Origin: Arcobacter nitrofigilis
Lineage (GTDB): Bacteria; Campylobacterota; Campylobacteria; Campylobacterales; Arcobacteraceae
DNA: 32,708 nucleotides
NCBI GenBank assembly: GCA_020723015.1
Contig: DYJR01000007.1
Location: forward strand, 1-32,708
Direction of reading: 5' to 3'
A program made the translations under genes and the position numbers. Each line of letters starts with the position of its first letter. Position 1 is the stretch's first letter. This document shows positions 15,108 to 23,938 of this stretch, piece after piece. The notes beneath the pieces are model-generated. The model was not told the origin of the DNA and searched no databases. It saw only the letters and a list, made by a program, of their open reading frames with translations.

Positions 15108-15713
15108 ATGAAGTATTTATTGTATCTTAGCTTGGCATTTATCCTTACGGGATGTTCTATAAAAACACCGAGCATAGATACAAGTACTACACCACCCTCA
15201 TCTTCTTATAAAACCGAGGTAAAGATTACTGATATTCTTAACTCATATATAGATCAAAACATCGGCAAAGATTGCTCTGATTTCGTATCAATAGTAAATC
15301 AAGAGCTGAACAATATCTATTTTGATGAAAAAGAACTAAACTTTGCATCAGCCGCTACCAAATCCGAAGCCATATACAACCTATACGAAAAACAAGGAAA
15401 AATATCTACACAAGAGTTACCGAATATCGGCGATTTGATATTTTTTAAAGATACGGTAAAACCTACTAAAACAAAATCACGAATAAGCCATATAGGGATA
15501 GTTTCCGATATTCACGATGATAATACTATCATCTTCGTACATCAAATAAACGGCAAAGTCACTCAAGGGTATATAAACCTAAATAATATGGATAGCCACA
15601 ATATAAACGGCAAAGTAGTAAATAGCTTTATAGTAAGATGTACTACAAAAAATACACCAAACTACAAATGCCTAAGCTCTAAGTTTTTGGCTGGGTATGG
15701 AAGGGTTAATTAA
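15108..15713 (+). CDS. NlpC/P60-like lipoprotein
   Basis: This encodes 201 residues from ATG 15108; another in-frame ATG at 15096 would add four residues before the signal peptide and has no ribosome site. The N-terminus is a lipoprotein signal with lipobox LTGC (Cys16). A cysteine-peptidase-like pattern follows: GKDCSDFVS (Cys56), LPNIGDLIFFKD, SHIGIVSD (His128) and IIFVHQ (His145). This matches the Cys-His-His/N order of NlpC/P60 and related cell-wall amidases. It would sit on the outer or inner membrane facing the periplasm, cutting or binding peptidoglycan. Catalytic assignment is inferred from motif spacing; a divergent CHAP-like fold is possible. Confidence 0.7.
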   Translation: MKYLLYLSLAFILTGCSIKTPSIDTSTTPPSSSYKTEVKITDILNSYIDQNIGKDCSDFVSIVNQELNNIYFDEKELNFASAATKSEAIYNLYEKQGKISTQELPNIGDLIFFKDTVKPTKTKSRISHIGIVSDIHDDNTIIFVHQINGKVTQGYINLNNMDSHNINGKVVNSFIVRCTTKNTPNYKCLSSKFLAGYGRVN

Positions 15714-15737
15714 AGTCCAAATTTCATTTAATTAACC
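15704..15737 (+). terminator. Inverted repeat at the end of the gltX1-lipoprotein unit
   Basis: GGTTAATTAAA (15704-15714) pairs perfectly with TTTAATTAACC (15727-15737), 12 bases apart, overlapping the lipoprotein stop codon. It is followed by TTTGG only, so it is at best a weak intrinsic terminator. It could act in both directions. Confidence 0.45.
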
Positions 15738-15775
15738 TTTGGAATAATATATCCTCTAAATTCCTACTTGAGTTT

Positions 15776-15992
15776 TTAGCAAAACAACCGTTTTTCTAGA
15801 CTATCAAACATTTCATATTGATTTATAAGATTATTGCTTTCTATATCATTCTCACTCTGAACAATCAATTTTAATAAATTTAAAGAATTTTGTAAATTCT
15901 CATAACTCTTAATATCTTGAATAATAGCTTTTTGCTTCACCGTTTTGGGCTTTTAAATAGCTAATCTATTTTATATCTTGACTCAAATACAT
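15776..15992 (-). pseudogene. Decayed Phd/YefM-type antitoxin
   Basis: The minus-strand frame from a GTG at 15940 gives 54 residues ending at 15776, with a pattern (IIQDIKSYENLQNSLNLLKL, then a charged end DSLEKRL) typical of Phd/YefM antitoxin C-termini. In the adjacent frame, just upstream, SYLKAQNGEAK supplies the usual beta-hairpin that should precede it; the two join if one A is removed from the five-A run at 15932. A further break (stop in ATAAAATAG) separates the remaining N-terminal remnant INVFES. So the gene appears to be broken at least twice. No toxin is adjacent. It follows ogt directly. Confidence 0.6.
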
Positions 15993-16523
15993 TTATATCG
16001 CTCCCTCAAGCCTGAGTAGAAACTCTTTTTTTTCTATCCCAGCACCATAGCCGTTTAGTTTACCGTCATGCCCTATTACTCTATGGCAAGGGACTAGAAT
16101 ATGTATCATATTTTGACCATTTGCATTTGCTACGGCTCTATAGGCTTTGGGCATATTTATGGCTATTGCTTGGATTTTGTAGCTTATAGTTTGTCCGTAG
16201 GGAATTTTTAGTAGTTCTTTCCAAACAGATACTTGAAAAGGTGTGCCTACTAGCTTAAGCGGCAGAGTGAAATCTTTTCTTTTGCACTCAAAATACTCTT
16301 TTAGTTGCTCTCTTAAGGTCACAAAATACTGATTCTCACCTGCTATCACCTCTGCATCGAATACATCTTTTAGTTTTGCAAGGTGAGCATCTATATGCAA
16401 AGGGTGAATAAATGCTAGCATACATATACCCTCTTTTATTGCACCGGCTACCATATCCCCAAGAGGGGTATTTATGATACTGGTTTGGATGATATTTTTT
16501 GTTTCAAATCTATTGTGTCTCAT
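15993..16523 (-). CDS. ogt: Methylated-DNA--protein-cysteine methyltransferase
   Basis: This encodes 176 residues. The C-terminal half carries PYGQTISY, the DNA-binding helix AYRAVANANGQN and the active site VPCHRVIG (Cys146). YGAGIEKKEFLLRLE closes the family signature. The protein removes O6-alkyl groups from guanine by self-alkylation. The N-terminal about 85 residues form the usual small regulatory-like domain. It lies 38 bases after proA on the same strand, probably co-transcribed. Confidence 0.94.
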   Translation of the reverse strand: MRHNRFETKNIIQTSIINTPLGDMVAGAIKEGICMLAFIHPLHIDAHLAKLKDVFDAEVIAGENQYFVTLREQLKEYFECKRKDFTLPLKLVGTPFQVSVWKELLKIPYGQTISYKIQAIAINMPKAYRAVANANGQNMIHILVPCHRVIGHDGKLNGYGAGIEKKEFLLRLEGAI

Positions 16524-16561
16524 ATTTTTTATACTAGCTAAAGTTGGTATGCCAATATATG

Positions 16562-17794
16562 TTAGCGAATTTGCCCATTACCATAAACTTTGTATTTATA
16601 TGTTGTAAGATCATTTATCCCCATAGGTCCACGAGAATGTAGTTTATTTGTACTTATTCCTACTTCTGCCCCAAATCCAAAACATCCACCGTCTGTAAAT
16701 CTTGTACTTGCATTTGCATATACACATGCACTATCTACATTGTTTAAGAAGTATTCTATTGAGCGGTAATCTTCACTAATTATTGCATCACTATGTCCGC
16801 TTCCGAATTTTGCTATATGAGCTACTGCTTCTTTTATATCGTGTACTACTTTGATAGATAGTATATTCGCAAGATATTCCGTATCATAGTCCTCTTCCGT
16901 TGCACACTCTATAGGGATAACCTTTCTTGTCCAATCACACCCACGAAGTTCTGTTTGATTTTCCATGAACGCCTCATACAAAGCAGGTAATATAAACGGT
17001 GCTATTTGCTTATGTATTAGCAATGTTTCCATAGAGTTACACACACCTGGTCGTTGGCATTTTGCATTGATAGATATTTCGATAGCCATTTTTGCATTTG
17101 CATTTGCGTCTATATAAGTATGACAAAGCCCTTTATCATGTTTTACCACAGGAACAGTAGAGTTTTCATTTACAAACCTTATAAGCCCTTCTCCGCCCCT
17201 TGGAATTACCAAATCCACATATTTATCTTGGCGTATAAGCTCTTTAACACCATCTCTTGAACTATCAGGGATTAGAGATATTGCTTGTGTAGGAAGGTGG
17301 TTTTTTGCTAGTACTTCTTGCAATACTTTTGCTATTGCATTATTTGAGTGTTCTGCTTCTTTTCCACCTTTTAGTACGCATACATTTCCGCTTTTAAAAC
17401 AAAGTGCTGCCGTATCACTTGTAACATTCGGACGACTTTCGTAAATAATCCCTATTACGCCTATTGGAACGCTTACTTTTTGGATATTAAGACCATTTTC
17501 CGTTACCCATCCATCAAGAACCCTTCCTACAGGCTCTCTAAGCTTTGCTATGTCACGAATAGACTGAGCCATAGCCTTGACCCTATCTCCGTTTAAAAAG
17601 AGCCTATCAAGCATTGCTGAGCTTAGATTGCCTAGTTTACCTGCTGACATATCAAGATTGTTTTTTGAAACTATATAATCGCAATGAGCCATCAAAGCAT
17701 CTGCCATATCGTTTAATACTTTTGTTTTTACTTCACCGCTTAATGTTGTTAAAACAGAACTTGTCGCTTTTGCTTCTTTTAAAAATTGTATCAT
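16562..17794 (-). CDS. proA: Gamma-glutamyl phosphate reductase ProA
   Basis: This encodes 410 residues, the expected length. Motifs are GVIGIIYESRPNVT (about 112-125), the NADP/phosphate region VLKGGKEAEHSN, and the catalytic cysteine in NAKCQRPGVCNSMETLL (the Cys before QRPGVCN, about residue 244). FTDGGCFGFGAEVGIST and LHSRGPMG near the end are also diagnostic. It reduces gamma-glutamyl phosphate to glutamate semialdehyde in proline synthesis. proB is not nearby. The start has AAGGGAGAAAAAAC before ATG. The spacer to gpsA is 63 bases with iterated AGATTTTA words. Confidence 0.97.
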   Translation of the reverse strand: MIQFLKEAKATSSVLTTLSGEVKTKVLNDMADALMAHCDYIVSKNNLDMSAGKLGNLSSAMLDRLFLNGDRVKAMAQSIRDIAKLREPVGRVLDGWVTENGLNIQKVSVPIGVIGIIYESRPNVTSDTAALCFKSGNVCVLKGGKEAEHSNNAIAKVLQEVLAKNHLPTQAISLIPDSSRDGVKELIRQDKYVDLVIPRGGEGLIRFVNENSTVPVVKHDKGLCHTYIDANANAKMAIEISINAKCQRPGVCNSMETLLIHKQIAPFILPALYEAFMENQTELRGCDWTRKVIPIECATEEDYDTEYLANILSIKVVHDIKEAVAHIAKFGSGHSDAIISEDYRSIEYFLNNVDSACVYANASTRFTDGGCFGFGAEVGISTNKLHSRGPMGINDLTTYKYKVYGNGQIR

Positions 17795-17857
17795 GTTTTT
17801 TCTCCCTTAAGGTACTGAGTACTAAAATCTTACTTTTTAGATTTTAGATATTAGATT
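17795..17857. repeat. Iterated short words between gpsA and proA
   Basis: On the minus strand the word TAAAATCT occurs twice and its complement AGATTTTA once within 35 bases, followed by GTACTCAGTAC, an almost perfect palindrome. It can fold as a small AT-rich hairpin. It resembles in style the iterated words before hisF. It contains the ribosome site of proA at its end. Confidence 0.35.
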
Positions 17858-18751
17858 TTACCTATTAAGCAGGTCTTTAAGACTCTGTTTTGGGTTTTTA
17901 CCCTCTATTATAAATTTAACCTCATTTGCAATAGGTGTATAGATATTCTTTTCACTTGATATTTTGTATATTGCTTCGGCTGTTTTGACACCCTCTGCTA
18001 CTTCACCAAGCTCTTGTACTATCACCTCTATATTTTTGCCCTCTGCAAGTCCAAGCCCTACTCTGTAGTTTCTACTCATAGTGCTACTTGCACTAAGGAA
18101 TAAATCTCCTGCCCCGCTTAGTCCAAAAAACGTATCATCTTTTGCACCGAAATATTCACCGAATCTGTGCATTTCCACAAGTCCACGGGATATTAGACTA
18201 GCTCTTGCGTTGTTTCCCAACTTTAAGCCGTCACAAATACCGCTAGCTATTGCCAGTACGTTTTTATATGCACCTGCTATTTCAGAGCCTATTACGTCAT
18301 AGCTATAGTATGTCTTGATAAAACTAGGGAAAAACCGACTAAACTCATCATAAAACTCTTTTGAAGATGAGTTTATGACCAAAGCAGTAGGTAACCCCAT
18401 CTTAACTTCAGAGGCAAAAGAAGGACCGGAAATAAAACCTAGATTTTTTTCATCCACGTATTTAGAGTATATTTCATTTAAAAACCGTCCGGAACTTGCC
18501 TCTATCCCTTTACTTGCAACAAGAACCTTTTGCCCATAGTTTACAAAGTTTTTTTCAAGCCACGAAGCTATCTCTTGAGTAGATATGGATATAACAAGAT
18601 ATTCACATTTCAAAGCCTCATCAAGAGATACAAAACCTTTTATATCTCTAGGCGTTCTTGAAGTTATAAGAACATCGCTATATACATGGGAAAAAGCATT
18701 GAATAATGCTTCCCCCCACTTCCCTGCTCCGATAACCGCTAATTTTGACAT
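17858..18751 (-). CDS. gpsA: Glycerol-3-phosphate dehydrogenase [NAD(P)+]
   Basis: This encodes 297 residues, somewhat shorter than the E. coli enzyme (339) but typical for this group. The N-terminal nucleotide motif is AVIGAGKWGEAL. SGPSFASEV, the catalytic-Lys region GAYKNVLAIASGICDGLKLGNNARASLISRG, and GLSGAGDLFLSASSTMSRNYRVG all match. It reduces dihydroxyacetone phosphate to sn-glycerol 3-phosphate for phospholipids. The ATG shares a base with the gatB stop (TAATG), so the two are translationally coupled. Confidence 0.96.
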   Translation of the reverse strand: MSKLAVIGAGKWGEALFNAFSHVYSDVLITSRTPRDIKGFVSLDEALKCEYLVISISTQEIASWLEKNFVNYGQKVLVASKGIEASSGRFLNEIYSKYVDEKNLGFISGPSFASEVKMGLPTALVINSSSKEFYDEFSRFFPSFIKTYYSYDVIGSEIAGAYKNVLAIASGICDGLKLGNNARASLISRGLVEMHRFGEYFGAKDDTFFGLSGAGDLFLSASSTMSRNYRVGLGLAEGKNIEVIVQELGEVAEGVKTAEAIYKISSEKNIYTPIANEVKFIIEGKNPKQSLKDLLNR

Positions 18752-20262
18752 TAGCTAAGTTTCTCTTTTAGTAAGTCGTTTACTTTATTTGGGTTTGCAC
18801 TACCTTTACTTAGCTTCATAACCTGTCCTACAAAGAATCCAAACATCTTATCCTTACCTGATTTATATTCTGCAACTTTGTTTTGATTTGCATTTAAAAC
18901 TTCGTCTATGATAGCTATAATAGCTCCATCATCACTTACTTGTTTAAGACCTAGACAATCTATTAATTTATCAACATCTTGGTTGTCTATTGCGTTCACA
19001 AGGTCTGCCATACTATTCACATTATCTGGAACTGTAATTACTGGTTCTTTAGTCATCAAATAATCAAGTACGTCTTTTGCAGCTTTACCGCTTATCGTAC
19101 CGTCTTCTATTCTTTTTACCACCGTAGCTAAAGTTTTTGCACTAATACCGCAGTTTTCTATAGTAGCACCCTCTTTTAGTCTTCCTTGAAGCTCAACACT
19201 TAGCCAAGTAACGGCATTTTTACCGCTAATACCCTCTTTCATCATCTCTTCAAAGAAAAGTGCCATTTCTAGTGATGATGTCAAAACAGCAGCATCATAC
19301 TCTTTTATACCAAATTCACTTACAAATCTATTCTTCTTCTCATCCGGAAGTTCAGGGATTTTTGAATACTCCGCCAACATCTCATCGCTGATAATAACAG
19401 GTCTCAAATCAGGGTCAGGGAAATATCTATAGTCTGCACTATCTTCTTTACCTCTCATACTTCTCGTCTCACCCGTATTTACATCAAAAAGCCTTGTTTC
19501 TTGAACGATTACCTTATCATATACACCGTCTTCCCAAGCATCTATATGTCTATTTACTTCAAACTCTATAGCACGTGCTATAAATCTAAATGAGTTCATA
19601 TTTTTGATTTCACATCTAGTATAAAGCTTCGTGTCACCTTTTGGTCTGATAGAAACGTTTACGTCACATCTAAAACTTCCCTCTTGCATATTTGCATCGC
19701 TAATACCAAGGTATCTTACTATAGAGTGGAGTTTTTTGAGGTATCTTACCGCTTCATCCGCATTACGCATATCAGGTTCGCTTACTATCTCAAGTAACGG
19801 TGTCCCTGCCCTATTCAAATCTACCCATGAAGCGTTGCCGTGATGTGTATTTTTACCTGCATCGTTTTCTAAGTGTGCTCTAGCAATCCCTACCCTTTTT
19901 GTACTACCGTCTTCTTTGTGCTTGTCACTCTCTGTGAGAAAATCAATAAAAAGCTCACCCTCGCCTACTATAGGTATCTCAAATTGAGATATTTGGTAAC
20001 CGCTGGGTAAGTCTGGATAAAAATAGTTTTTTCTGTTAAATATTGATGTTTGGTTAATTTTTGCATTTACCGCTTTACCAAACATTATCGCCTTGTGAAC
20101 TGCCTCTTTATTAAGTACGGGCAATGCACCCGGCAATCCTATACAAGTGGGACAAATATTCGTATTCGGTGCTTCTCCGAAACTTGTTGCACATCCACAA
20201 AAAAGCTTTGTATTTGTATTTAATTGTACGTGAACTTCTAAACCTATTACTACTTCAAACAT
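18751..20262 (-). CDS. gatB: Aspartyl/glutamyl-tRNA amidotransferase subunit B
   Basis: This encodes 503 residues. It opens [14 protein letters not shown] and has the zinc cysteines FCGCATSFG and [34 protein letters not shown], and [14 protein letters not shown]-type block ([14 protein letters not shown]). The C-terminal GatB/YqeY helical domain (about 350-500) binds the tRNA elbow. GatCAB amidates Glu-tRNA(Gln) and Asp-tRNA(Asn). It is longer than the usual about 475 residues owing to small insertions (for example around [13 protein letters not shown]). It is followed immediately by gpsA and preceded nine bases upstream by the SurA-like gene. Confidence 0.97.
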   Translation of the reverse strand: MFEVVIGLEVHVQLNTNTKLFCGCATSFGEAPNTNICPTCIGLPGALPVLNKEAVHKAIMFGKAVNAKINQTSIFNRKNYFYPDLPSGYQISQFEIPIVGEGELFIDFLTESDKHKEDGSTKRVGIARAHLENDAGKNTHHGNASWVDLNRAGTPLLEIVSEPDMRNADEAVRYLKKLHSIVRYLGISDANMQEGSFRCDVNVSIRPKGDTKLYTRCEIKNMNSFRFIARAIEFEVNRHIDAWEDGVYDKVIVQETRLFDVNTGETRSMRGKEDSADYRYFPDPDLRPVIISDEMLAEYSKIPELPDEKKNRFVSEFGIKEYDAAVLTSSLEMALFFEEMMKEGISGKNAVTWLSVELQGRLKEGATIENCGISAKTLATVVKRIEDGTISGKAAKDVLDYLMTKEPVITVPDNVNSMADLVNAIDNQDVDKLIDCLGLKQVSDDGAIIAIIDEVLNANQNKVAEYKSGKDKMFGFFVGQVMKLSKGSANPNKVNDLLKEKLS

Positions 20263-20271
20263 TCTTTTCCT

Positions 20272-21096
20272 TTATCTTAATACTAATATTTCTGCCGAGA
20301 TTTTTAATTTATCAAAATACTCTTTTAGATAGCTTTGCTCTCTTTTCATCATTATCTCTTGAAAAATAGCCTCTTTTACACTTTCAAAAGGTAAAACTTC
20401 GATATTATTTCTTTTTCTTACTTCAAGTCTTACAAATCCGTTATTTGCATTTAATATTGGGCTTAACTCACCCTCTTTCATACTTATAAGCATATATCTA
20501 AGCTCAGGTGCTATAGAAGCCATATCAAAAGTTATGTCCTTTTTGCTTACCCTTTTATCGTTAGATATTGAGCTTTTATTCTGCATTAAAGTTTTTTGAT
20601 CCATTGCCGAATACTCAACTACTTCTACACTTCTTGGCATACTAAATTTGTGTGAATTTGTTTCATAATATAACTTTACATCATTTTCCGTTGCTATCGT
20701 AAGGTTACCTTTTGCTATTTGAGCTACTAATTTAGAGTGTAAAATCTTCTTTTTTATCTCTTCCGAATAAGCTTCATAACTCTCATACTGTGATAAAACC
20801 GCTTTTTTAAAGGTTGGCATATCCATATTATTTGAAGATGCAACTTGTTTGATTTGATCTTCAACTTCTAAGATACTCACACCTATACCAAGCTTCTTTA
20901 ACTCTTCTTCGTATAGCTTTTCTTCAACCAAAAGACCTATTGCTATCTCTTTTGATACTTTCAGTTTATCCATTTTTGCTTGTAATTCATTTAATGTTAT
21001 GGGTTTTTCATTCACTATAACAGCCACACCGTTTATCAGTCCGGCATTTAATATCGTCGAAGTAATAAATATAAATAATATCGCTAACAGTTTCAT
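20272..21096 (-). CDS. SurA-like periplasmic chaperone
   Basis: This encodes 274 residues from the ATG at 21096, which follows AGGAAAA and starts a clear signal peptide (MKLLAILFIFITSTILNAG). An open frame extends to 21204, but those 36 residues would bury the signal. The mature part starts INGVAVIVNEKPITLNEL, the N-terminal SurA motif, followed by helical chaperone segments and a PPIC-like domain (about 155-250; RSVEVVEYSA, SPILNANNGFVRLEVRKR). Size and layout resemble C. jejuni Cj1289. The isomerase-type domain lacks clear catalytic motifs, so a chaperone role in outer-membrane protein folding is the better guess. It heads the series gatB-gpsA-proA-ogt. Confidence 0.85.
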   Translation of the reverse strand: MKLLAILFIFITSTILNAGLINGVAVIVNEKPITLNELQAKMDKLKVSKEIAIGLLVEEKLYEEELKKLGIGVSILEVEDQIKQVASSNNMDMPTFKKAVLSQYESYEAYSEEIKKKILHSKLVAQIAKGNLTIATENDVKLYYETNSHKFSMPRSVEVVEYSAMDQKTLMQNKSSISNDKRVSKKDITFDMASIAPELRYMLISMKEGELSPILNANNGFVRLEVRKRNNIEVLPFESVKEAIFQEIMMKREQSYLKEYFDKLKISAEILVLR

Positions 21097-21128
21097 TTTG
21101 ATTTTTCCTATTTTAAAATTAAAGTAAA

Positions 21129-21150
21129 TTTTACCATAAATTAGGTAAAA
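21129..21150. promoter_or_regulatory. Inverted repeat in the SurA-like/nnrS divergent region
   Basis: TTTTACC (21129-21135) and GGTAAAA (21144-21150) are perfect 7-base arms around eight AT bases. It lies 33 bases upstream of the SurA-like ATG on the minus strand. It could be an operator or a leader hairpin for that gene. Confidence 0.35.
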
Positions 21151-21157
21151 ATTTGAT

Positions 21158-21172
21158 ATTGATACGATCAAT
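21158..21172. promoter_or_regulatory. FNR/CRP-family-like palindrome upstream of nnrS
   Basis: ATTGAT-ACG-ATCAAT is a perfect six-base-arm inverted repeat. Its half-sites TTGAT/ATCAA are those of FNR/DNR-type regulators, but the spacer is three bases where the canonical site has four. Its centre lies about 41 bases before the start of transcription predicted from TACAAT at 21194-21199, the classical class II activator position. Regulator identity is inferred. Confidence 0.5.
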
Positions 21173-21193
21173 GATTTAATTTGCATAATTTTA

Positions 21194-21199
21194 TACAAT
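21194..21199 (+). promoter_or_regulatory. Probable -10 box of nnrS
   Basis: TACAAT in the context TTTTATACAATTTC lies 19 bases before the nnrS ATG, with the ribosome site AAGGAG (21208-21213) after the predicted start of transcription. The leader would be only about 13 bases. Inferred from position and sequence. Confidence 0.5.
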
Positions 21200-21218
21200 T
21201 TCAAAACAAGGAGTCAAC

Positions 21219-22359
21219 ATGCAATGGAACCCACAACAAGTAAAACAAAAAACATGGTTTGAGAGATTTAGCGAACAACCTCATCAACTTTTTTACTTCT
21301 GCACTATTTTTGCCGTATTTTTTATGGTCGGTACTTTTTTATCACTTGTAGGAGGAAATATCGACTTTCATAAAATACATATTTTTGGACTCATTTACGG
21401 TGTATTCGTTAATGCAATACTTGGATTTTTACTCACGGTAATACCTAGATATACCAAATCAATAATGGTAAAAAAACAAGATTATATGACCGTATGGATA
21501 CTGTTTCTTGCAGGTATATTTTTGATGTTGATTGGATTTGAGAACATATCAAAAGTATTTATAGGCTCTACTTTGGTTTATTGTTCTATCGTTTTTATAG
21601 AGACTATTTTGCAAGGGATGGACAAAAAACAAATAGAATCATGGTATTTATCTATTTTAGTGGGAATAGGCGGTTTGATAACCCTAGCAAGTATATTTAT
21701 AAAATTTGATTTTACATCTATTGTACTTTGGTGGTTTTTATTTCCCTTGGTATTTGTCGTAGCCCAAAGGATGCTACCTGCATTTTACGGAGTTTATTTC
21801 AATACAGAAGTGAAAACAAAGCATTTTTCGTTTTTACCGCTGTCTATTTTAGGATTTTATACTATAGGTTTGTCGATATATTTTAAACTATCAATCATAA
21901 CTGTTTTAGTATCTTTTGCTATGGGGGTTTTAATACTAAGTTTTATAATCCAAAATCACCTATACCGCAAAGCACCGGCAATATTATCTATCTTTTTTAT
22001 AGGTATATCTTGGCTTAGTATAGGATTTTTTTTCTTTGGCTATCGAGTCTATTTTGTTGGAGTATTCATTTAGCTTGAGTCTTCATATATTTACTTTGGG
22101 GTTTTTGTCTACCCTTTTGATAGGATTTGGATATAGGGTAGTTTTAGGACATTCAAGGAACAAAATAGATGCAGACAAAACTGCTATGGTTATATTTTCT
22201 ATAATTCAATTTGTTTTAATAAGCAGAGTCGTAGCTTCCATCTTATTTATAAACGATTCAAAAGCTTGGATTGGATTTATACACATTGGTTTGATGTTTT
22301 GGATTGTTTTATTTGTTTTGTGGATTATAAAACAAGGAAAATTACTTATCAGATTTTAG
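21219..22359 (+). pseudogene. nnrS: NnrS-family heme-copper membrane protein gene, frameshifted at a T8 run
   Basis: Frame one, from ATG 21219 with AAGGAG upstream, gives 284 residues of multi-helix membrane protein (FGLIYGVFVNAILGFLLTVIPR is an NnrS-type segment) but ends abruptly at 22073. The next frame carries the missing C-terminal part with SLHIFTLGFLSTLLIGFGYR and VVLGHSRNK, which matches the NnrS histidine-containing end, to 22359. The frames join within GGATTTTTTTTC (eight T, 22026-22033) if one T is removed, giving about 379 residues, near the family norm. NnrS proteins protect against nitric oxide stress. The gene may be inactive, slippage-controlled or affected by a sequencing error. 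Its last 18 bases overlap the opposing methyltransferase gene. Confidence 0.8.
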
Positions 22360-22914
22360 AAAAAACGATATATCATTTTCAAGATAACCGTCTTTGATGG
22401 TTACCGAATCACAAAAACGGGAGCAATACTCCACGACATCGTCAATTTTTAGTGAATTATAGGTTTTGTCTTTTAAAAGATTAAAAGCAAACCCTTTTTT
22501 GGAGTGTTCAAAACACCGCTTGATGAAAACCAAAGCATCAAAACTACTTAAGGTATTCATAGCACCGCTACATACGTAATAGTCAGCCTCCATAAGTTCA
22601 TCTTTTAGAATATCTTTTCGTTTGAACTCAACATCAAAAAATCTTTTTTTTGATATGGCAATCATCTCATCAAGCATATCATACCCTACGTATCTATACG
22701 GTACCGATAAATTTTCACACAAATAGGTATAATAATCACCAAAGCCACACCCGGCATCAACTACAATGGACTCTTTGATATCATCTTTTATAAACTCGCT
22801 CAATACTTCAAAACGCAAAAATTGAGTCTCTTTGGAGTGCCATCGCACCCCTTTTGCCGATACACCGTGTTCTTTTATCGCTTTTGTATAAAATTTATGA
22901 TTGTCGATTTTCAC
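22342..22914 (-). CDS. Class I SAM-dependent methyltransferase
   Basis: This encodes 190 residues from a GTG whose G is shared with the deaminase stop (TAGTG), so it is translationally coupled. Motif I is VVDAGCGFGDYYTYL (about 51-65), followed by YVGYDMLDEMI with an acidic residue for the SAM ribose, and CSGAMNTLS after it. The rest does not point to a known substrate. Partner is the deaminase gene just upstream. The 3' end overlaps the convergent nnrS by 18 bases. Confidence 0.8.
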   Translation of the reverse strand: MKIDNHKFYTKAIKEHGVSAKGVRWHSKETQFLRFEVLSEFIKDDIKESIVVDAGCGFGDYYTYLCENLSVPYRYVGYDMLDEMIAISKKRFFDVEFKRKDILKDELMEADYYVCSGAMNTLSSFDALVFIKRCFEHSKKGFAFNLLKDKTYNSLKIDDVVEYCSRFCDSVTIKDGYLENDISFFLKSDK

Positions 22915-23348
22915 TACTGTATTTGCTCTATAATTACGCCGTTATCTTTTAAAAACTGAGAAATAATCGAAGAATCGTTGTGTTCATAATATTTTTCGTA
23001 AACTATTCTTTTAATACCGCTTTGGATAATATTTTTAGAGCAATCCGCACACGGTTCAAGTGTAACGTATATGGTAGCACCTTCTATAGATATACCTTTT
23101 CTTGCAGCCCATATAATAGCATTCATCTCTGCGTGTATTTCATAGGTTTTTGACCAGTTATGATGCTCTGAAGTGTATTGACCGTCCCAATGGTCACAAC
23201 AGTTTTTATAACCTGCCGGCGTACCGTTGTATCCGGTAGAAAGGATTCTTCCGTCTTTTACTATAACGGCACCTACTTGCTTTGACACACACTTACTAGC
23301 ACTTGCTATCTCTTTTGCTATATTTATAAAATTTCTATCGTTTAACAC
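22914..23348 (-). CDS. dCMP/cytidine deaminase-family zinc enzyme
   Basis: This encodes 144 residues. The zinc signature is H72-A-E74 (IHAEMNAIIWA) and P-C100-x2-C103 (LEPCADCSKN), the CDA/dCMP deaminase pattern. SKQVGAVIVKDGRILSTGYNGTPAGYKNCCD at the N-terminus (GYNGTP) is typical of dCMP deaminases (ComEB-like). It likely turns dCMP into dUMP for thymidylate synthesis. The start is GTG with AGGAAAAG upstream. A tpx terminator lies just before it, yet no clear promoter is seen between the two. Confidence 0.9.
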   Translation of the reverse strand: MLNDRNFINIAKEIASASKCVSKQVGAVIVKDGRILSTGYNGTPAGYKNCCDHWDGQYTSEHHNWSKTYEIHAEMNAIIWAARKGISIEGATIYVTLEPCADCSKNIIQSGIKRIVYEKYYEHNDSSIISQFLKDNGVIIEQIQ

Positions 23349-23362
23349 TATCTTTTCCTATT

Positions 23363-23391
23363 AAAAAAGCAGAGTCACGCGTACCCTGCTT
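23363..23391 (-). terminator. Intrinsic terminator after tpx
   Basis: On the minus strand AAGCAGGGT pairs with ACTCTGCTT (nine pairs including one G-U), loop ACGCGTG, followed by a T tract (CTGCTTTTTT). It lies 22 bases after the tpx stop. It is the clearest intrinsic terminator in the window. Confidence 0.88.
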
Positions 23392-23413
23392 GAAAACCAA
23401 ACTTATCTAAAGT

Positions 23414-23923
23414 TTATCTAGCTAGTTTTATAGCTTCCAAAACTTCTGCATAATTCGGCTCTGCAGTCACTTCATCAACTATTTCTTTATATACTACTTT
23501 ACCACTTCTATCCACTACGAAAACAGCTCTTGCACAAAGTCCTTTTAGCTTATTTTCACCCATAAGAACACCGTAACTAGTAGCAAAATCTTTATCCACG
23601 TAATCACTTGCAACCGTAATATTGTCTATACCTTCGGTAGAACAAAATCTTTCGCTTGCAAAAGGTAAGTCCATACTTATAACATACGTATCTACTATAT
23701 CAAGTGCTGCAACTTCTTGGTTAAACTTTCTAGTTTCAGCTGCACACACTTTTGTTTCAAGTGACGGAACAGAAATAATAAGCTGTATTTTATCGCTTTT
23801 ACCGCCTATTTCTACATCATTAAGTTTTGTATCCACAAGAGTAACCACAGGTGCATTATCACCTACGTTTACATCATCGCCTATTAGTTCAACAACTTCA
23901 CCTTTAAACTTTGTAGTAGCCAT
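23414..23923 (-). CDS. tpx: Thiol peroxidase Tpx
   Basis: This encodes 169 residues from ATG 23923, eight bases after AAGGAG. A GTG three codons upstream directly abuts that ribosome site and is rejected. The 2-Cys peroxiredoxin layout is present: peroxidatic Cys60 in SVPSLETKVCAAETRKFN and resolving Cys94 in SMDLPFASERFC. The enzyme reduces hydrogen and lipid peroxides using thioredoxin, in the periplasm-free cytoplasm of this group (no signal peptide). It follows tkt by 15 bases and is ended by a strong terminator. Confidence 0.96.
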   Translation of the reverse strand: MATTKFKGEVVELIGDDVNVGDNAPVVTLVDTKLNDVEIGGKSDKIQLIISVPSLETKVCAAETRKFNQEVAALDIVDTYVISMDLPFASERFCSTEGIDNITVASDYVDKDFATSYGVLMGENKLKGLCARAVFVVDRSGKVVYKEIVDEVTAEPNYAEVLEAIKLAR

Positions 23924-23938
23924 AAAGAACACTCCTTG

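Noticed and set aside
21097-21204. N-terminal extension of the SurA-like protein
   Set aside because: It would put 36 residues before a clear signal peptide and has no ribosome site; the ATG at 21096 with AGGAAAA is preferred.
22036-22359. Separate small gene starting with TTG after nnrS
   Set aside because: The frame continues the NnrS C-terminus and has no ribosome site or independent start; it is better explained as the second part of the frameshifted gene.
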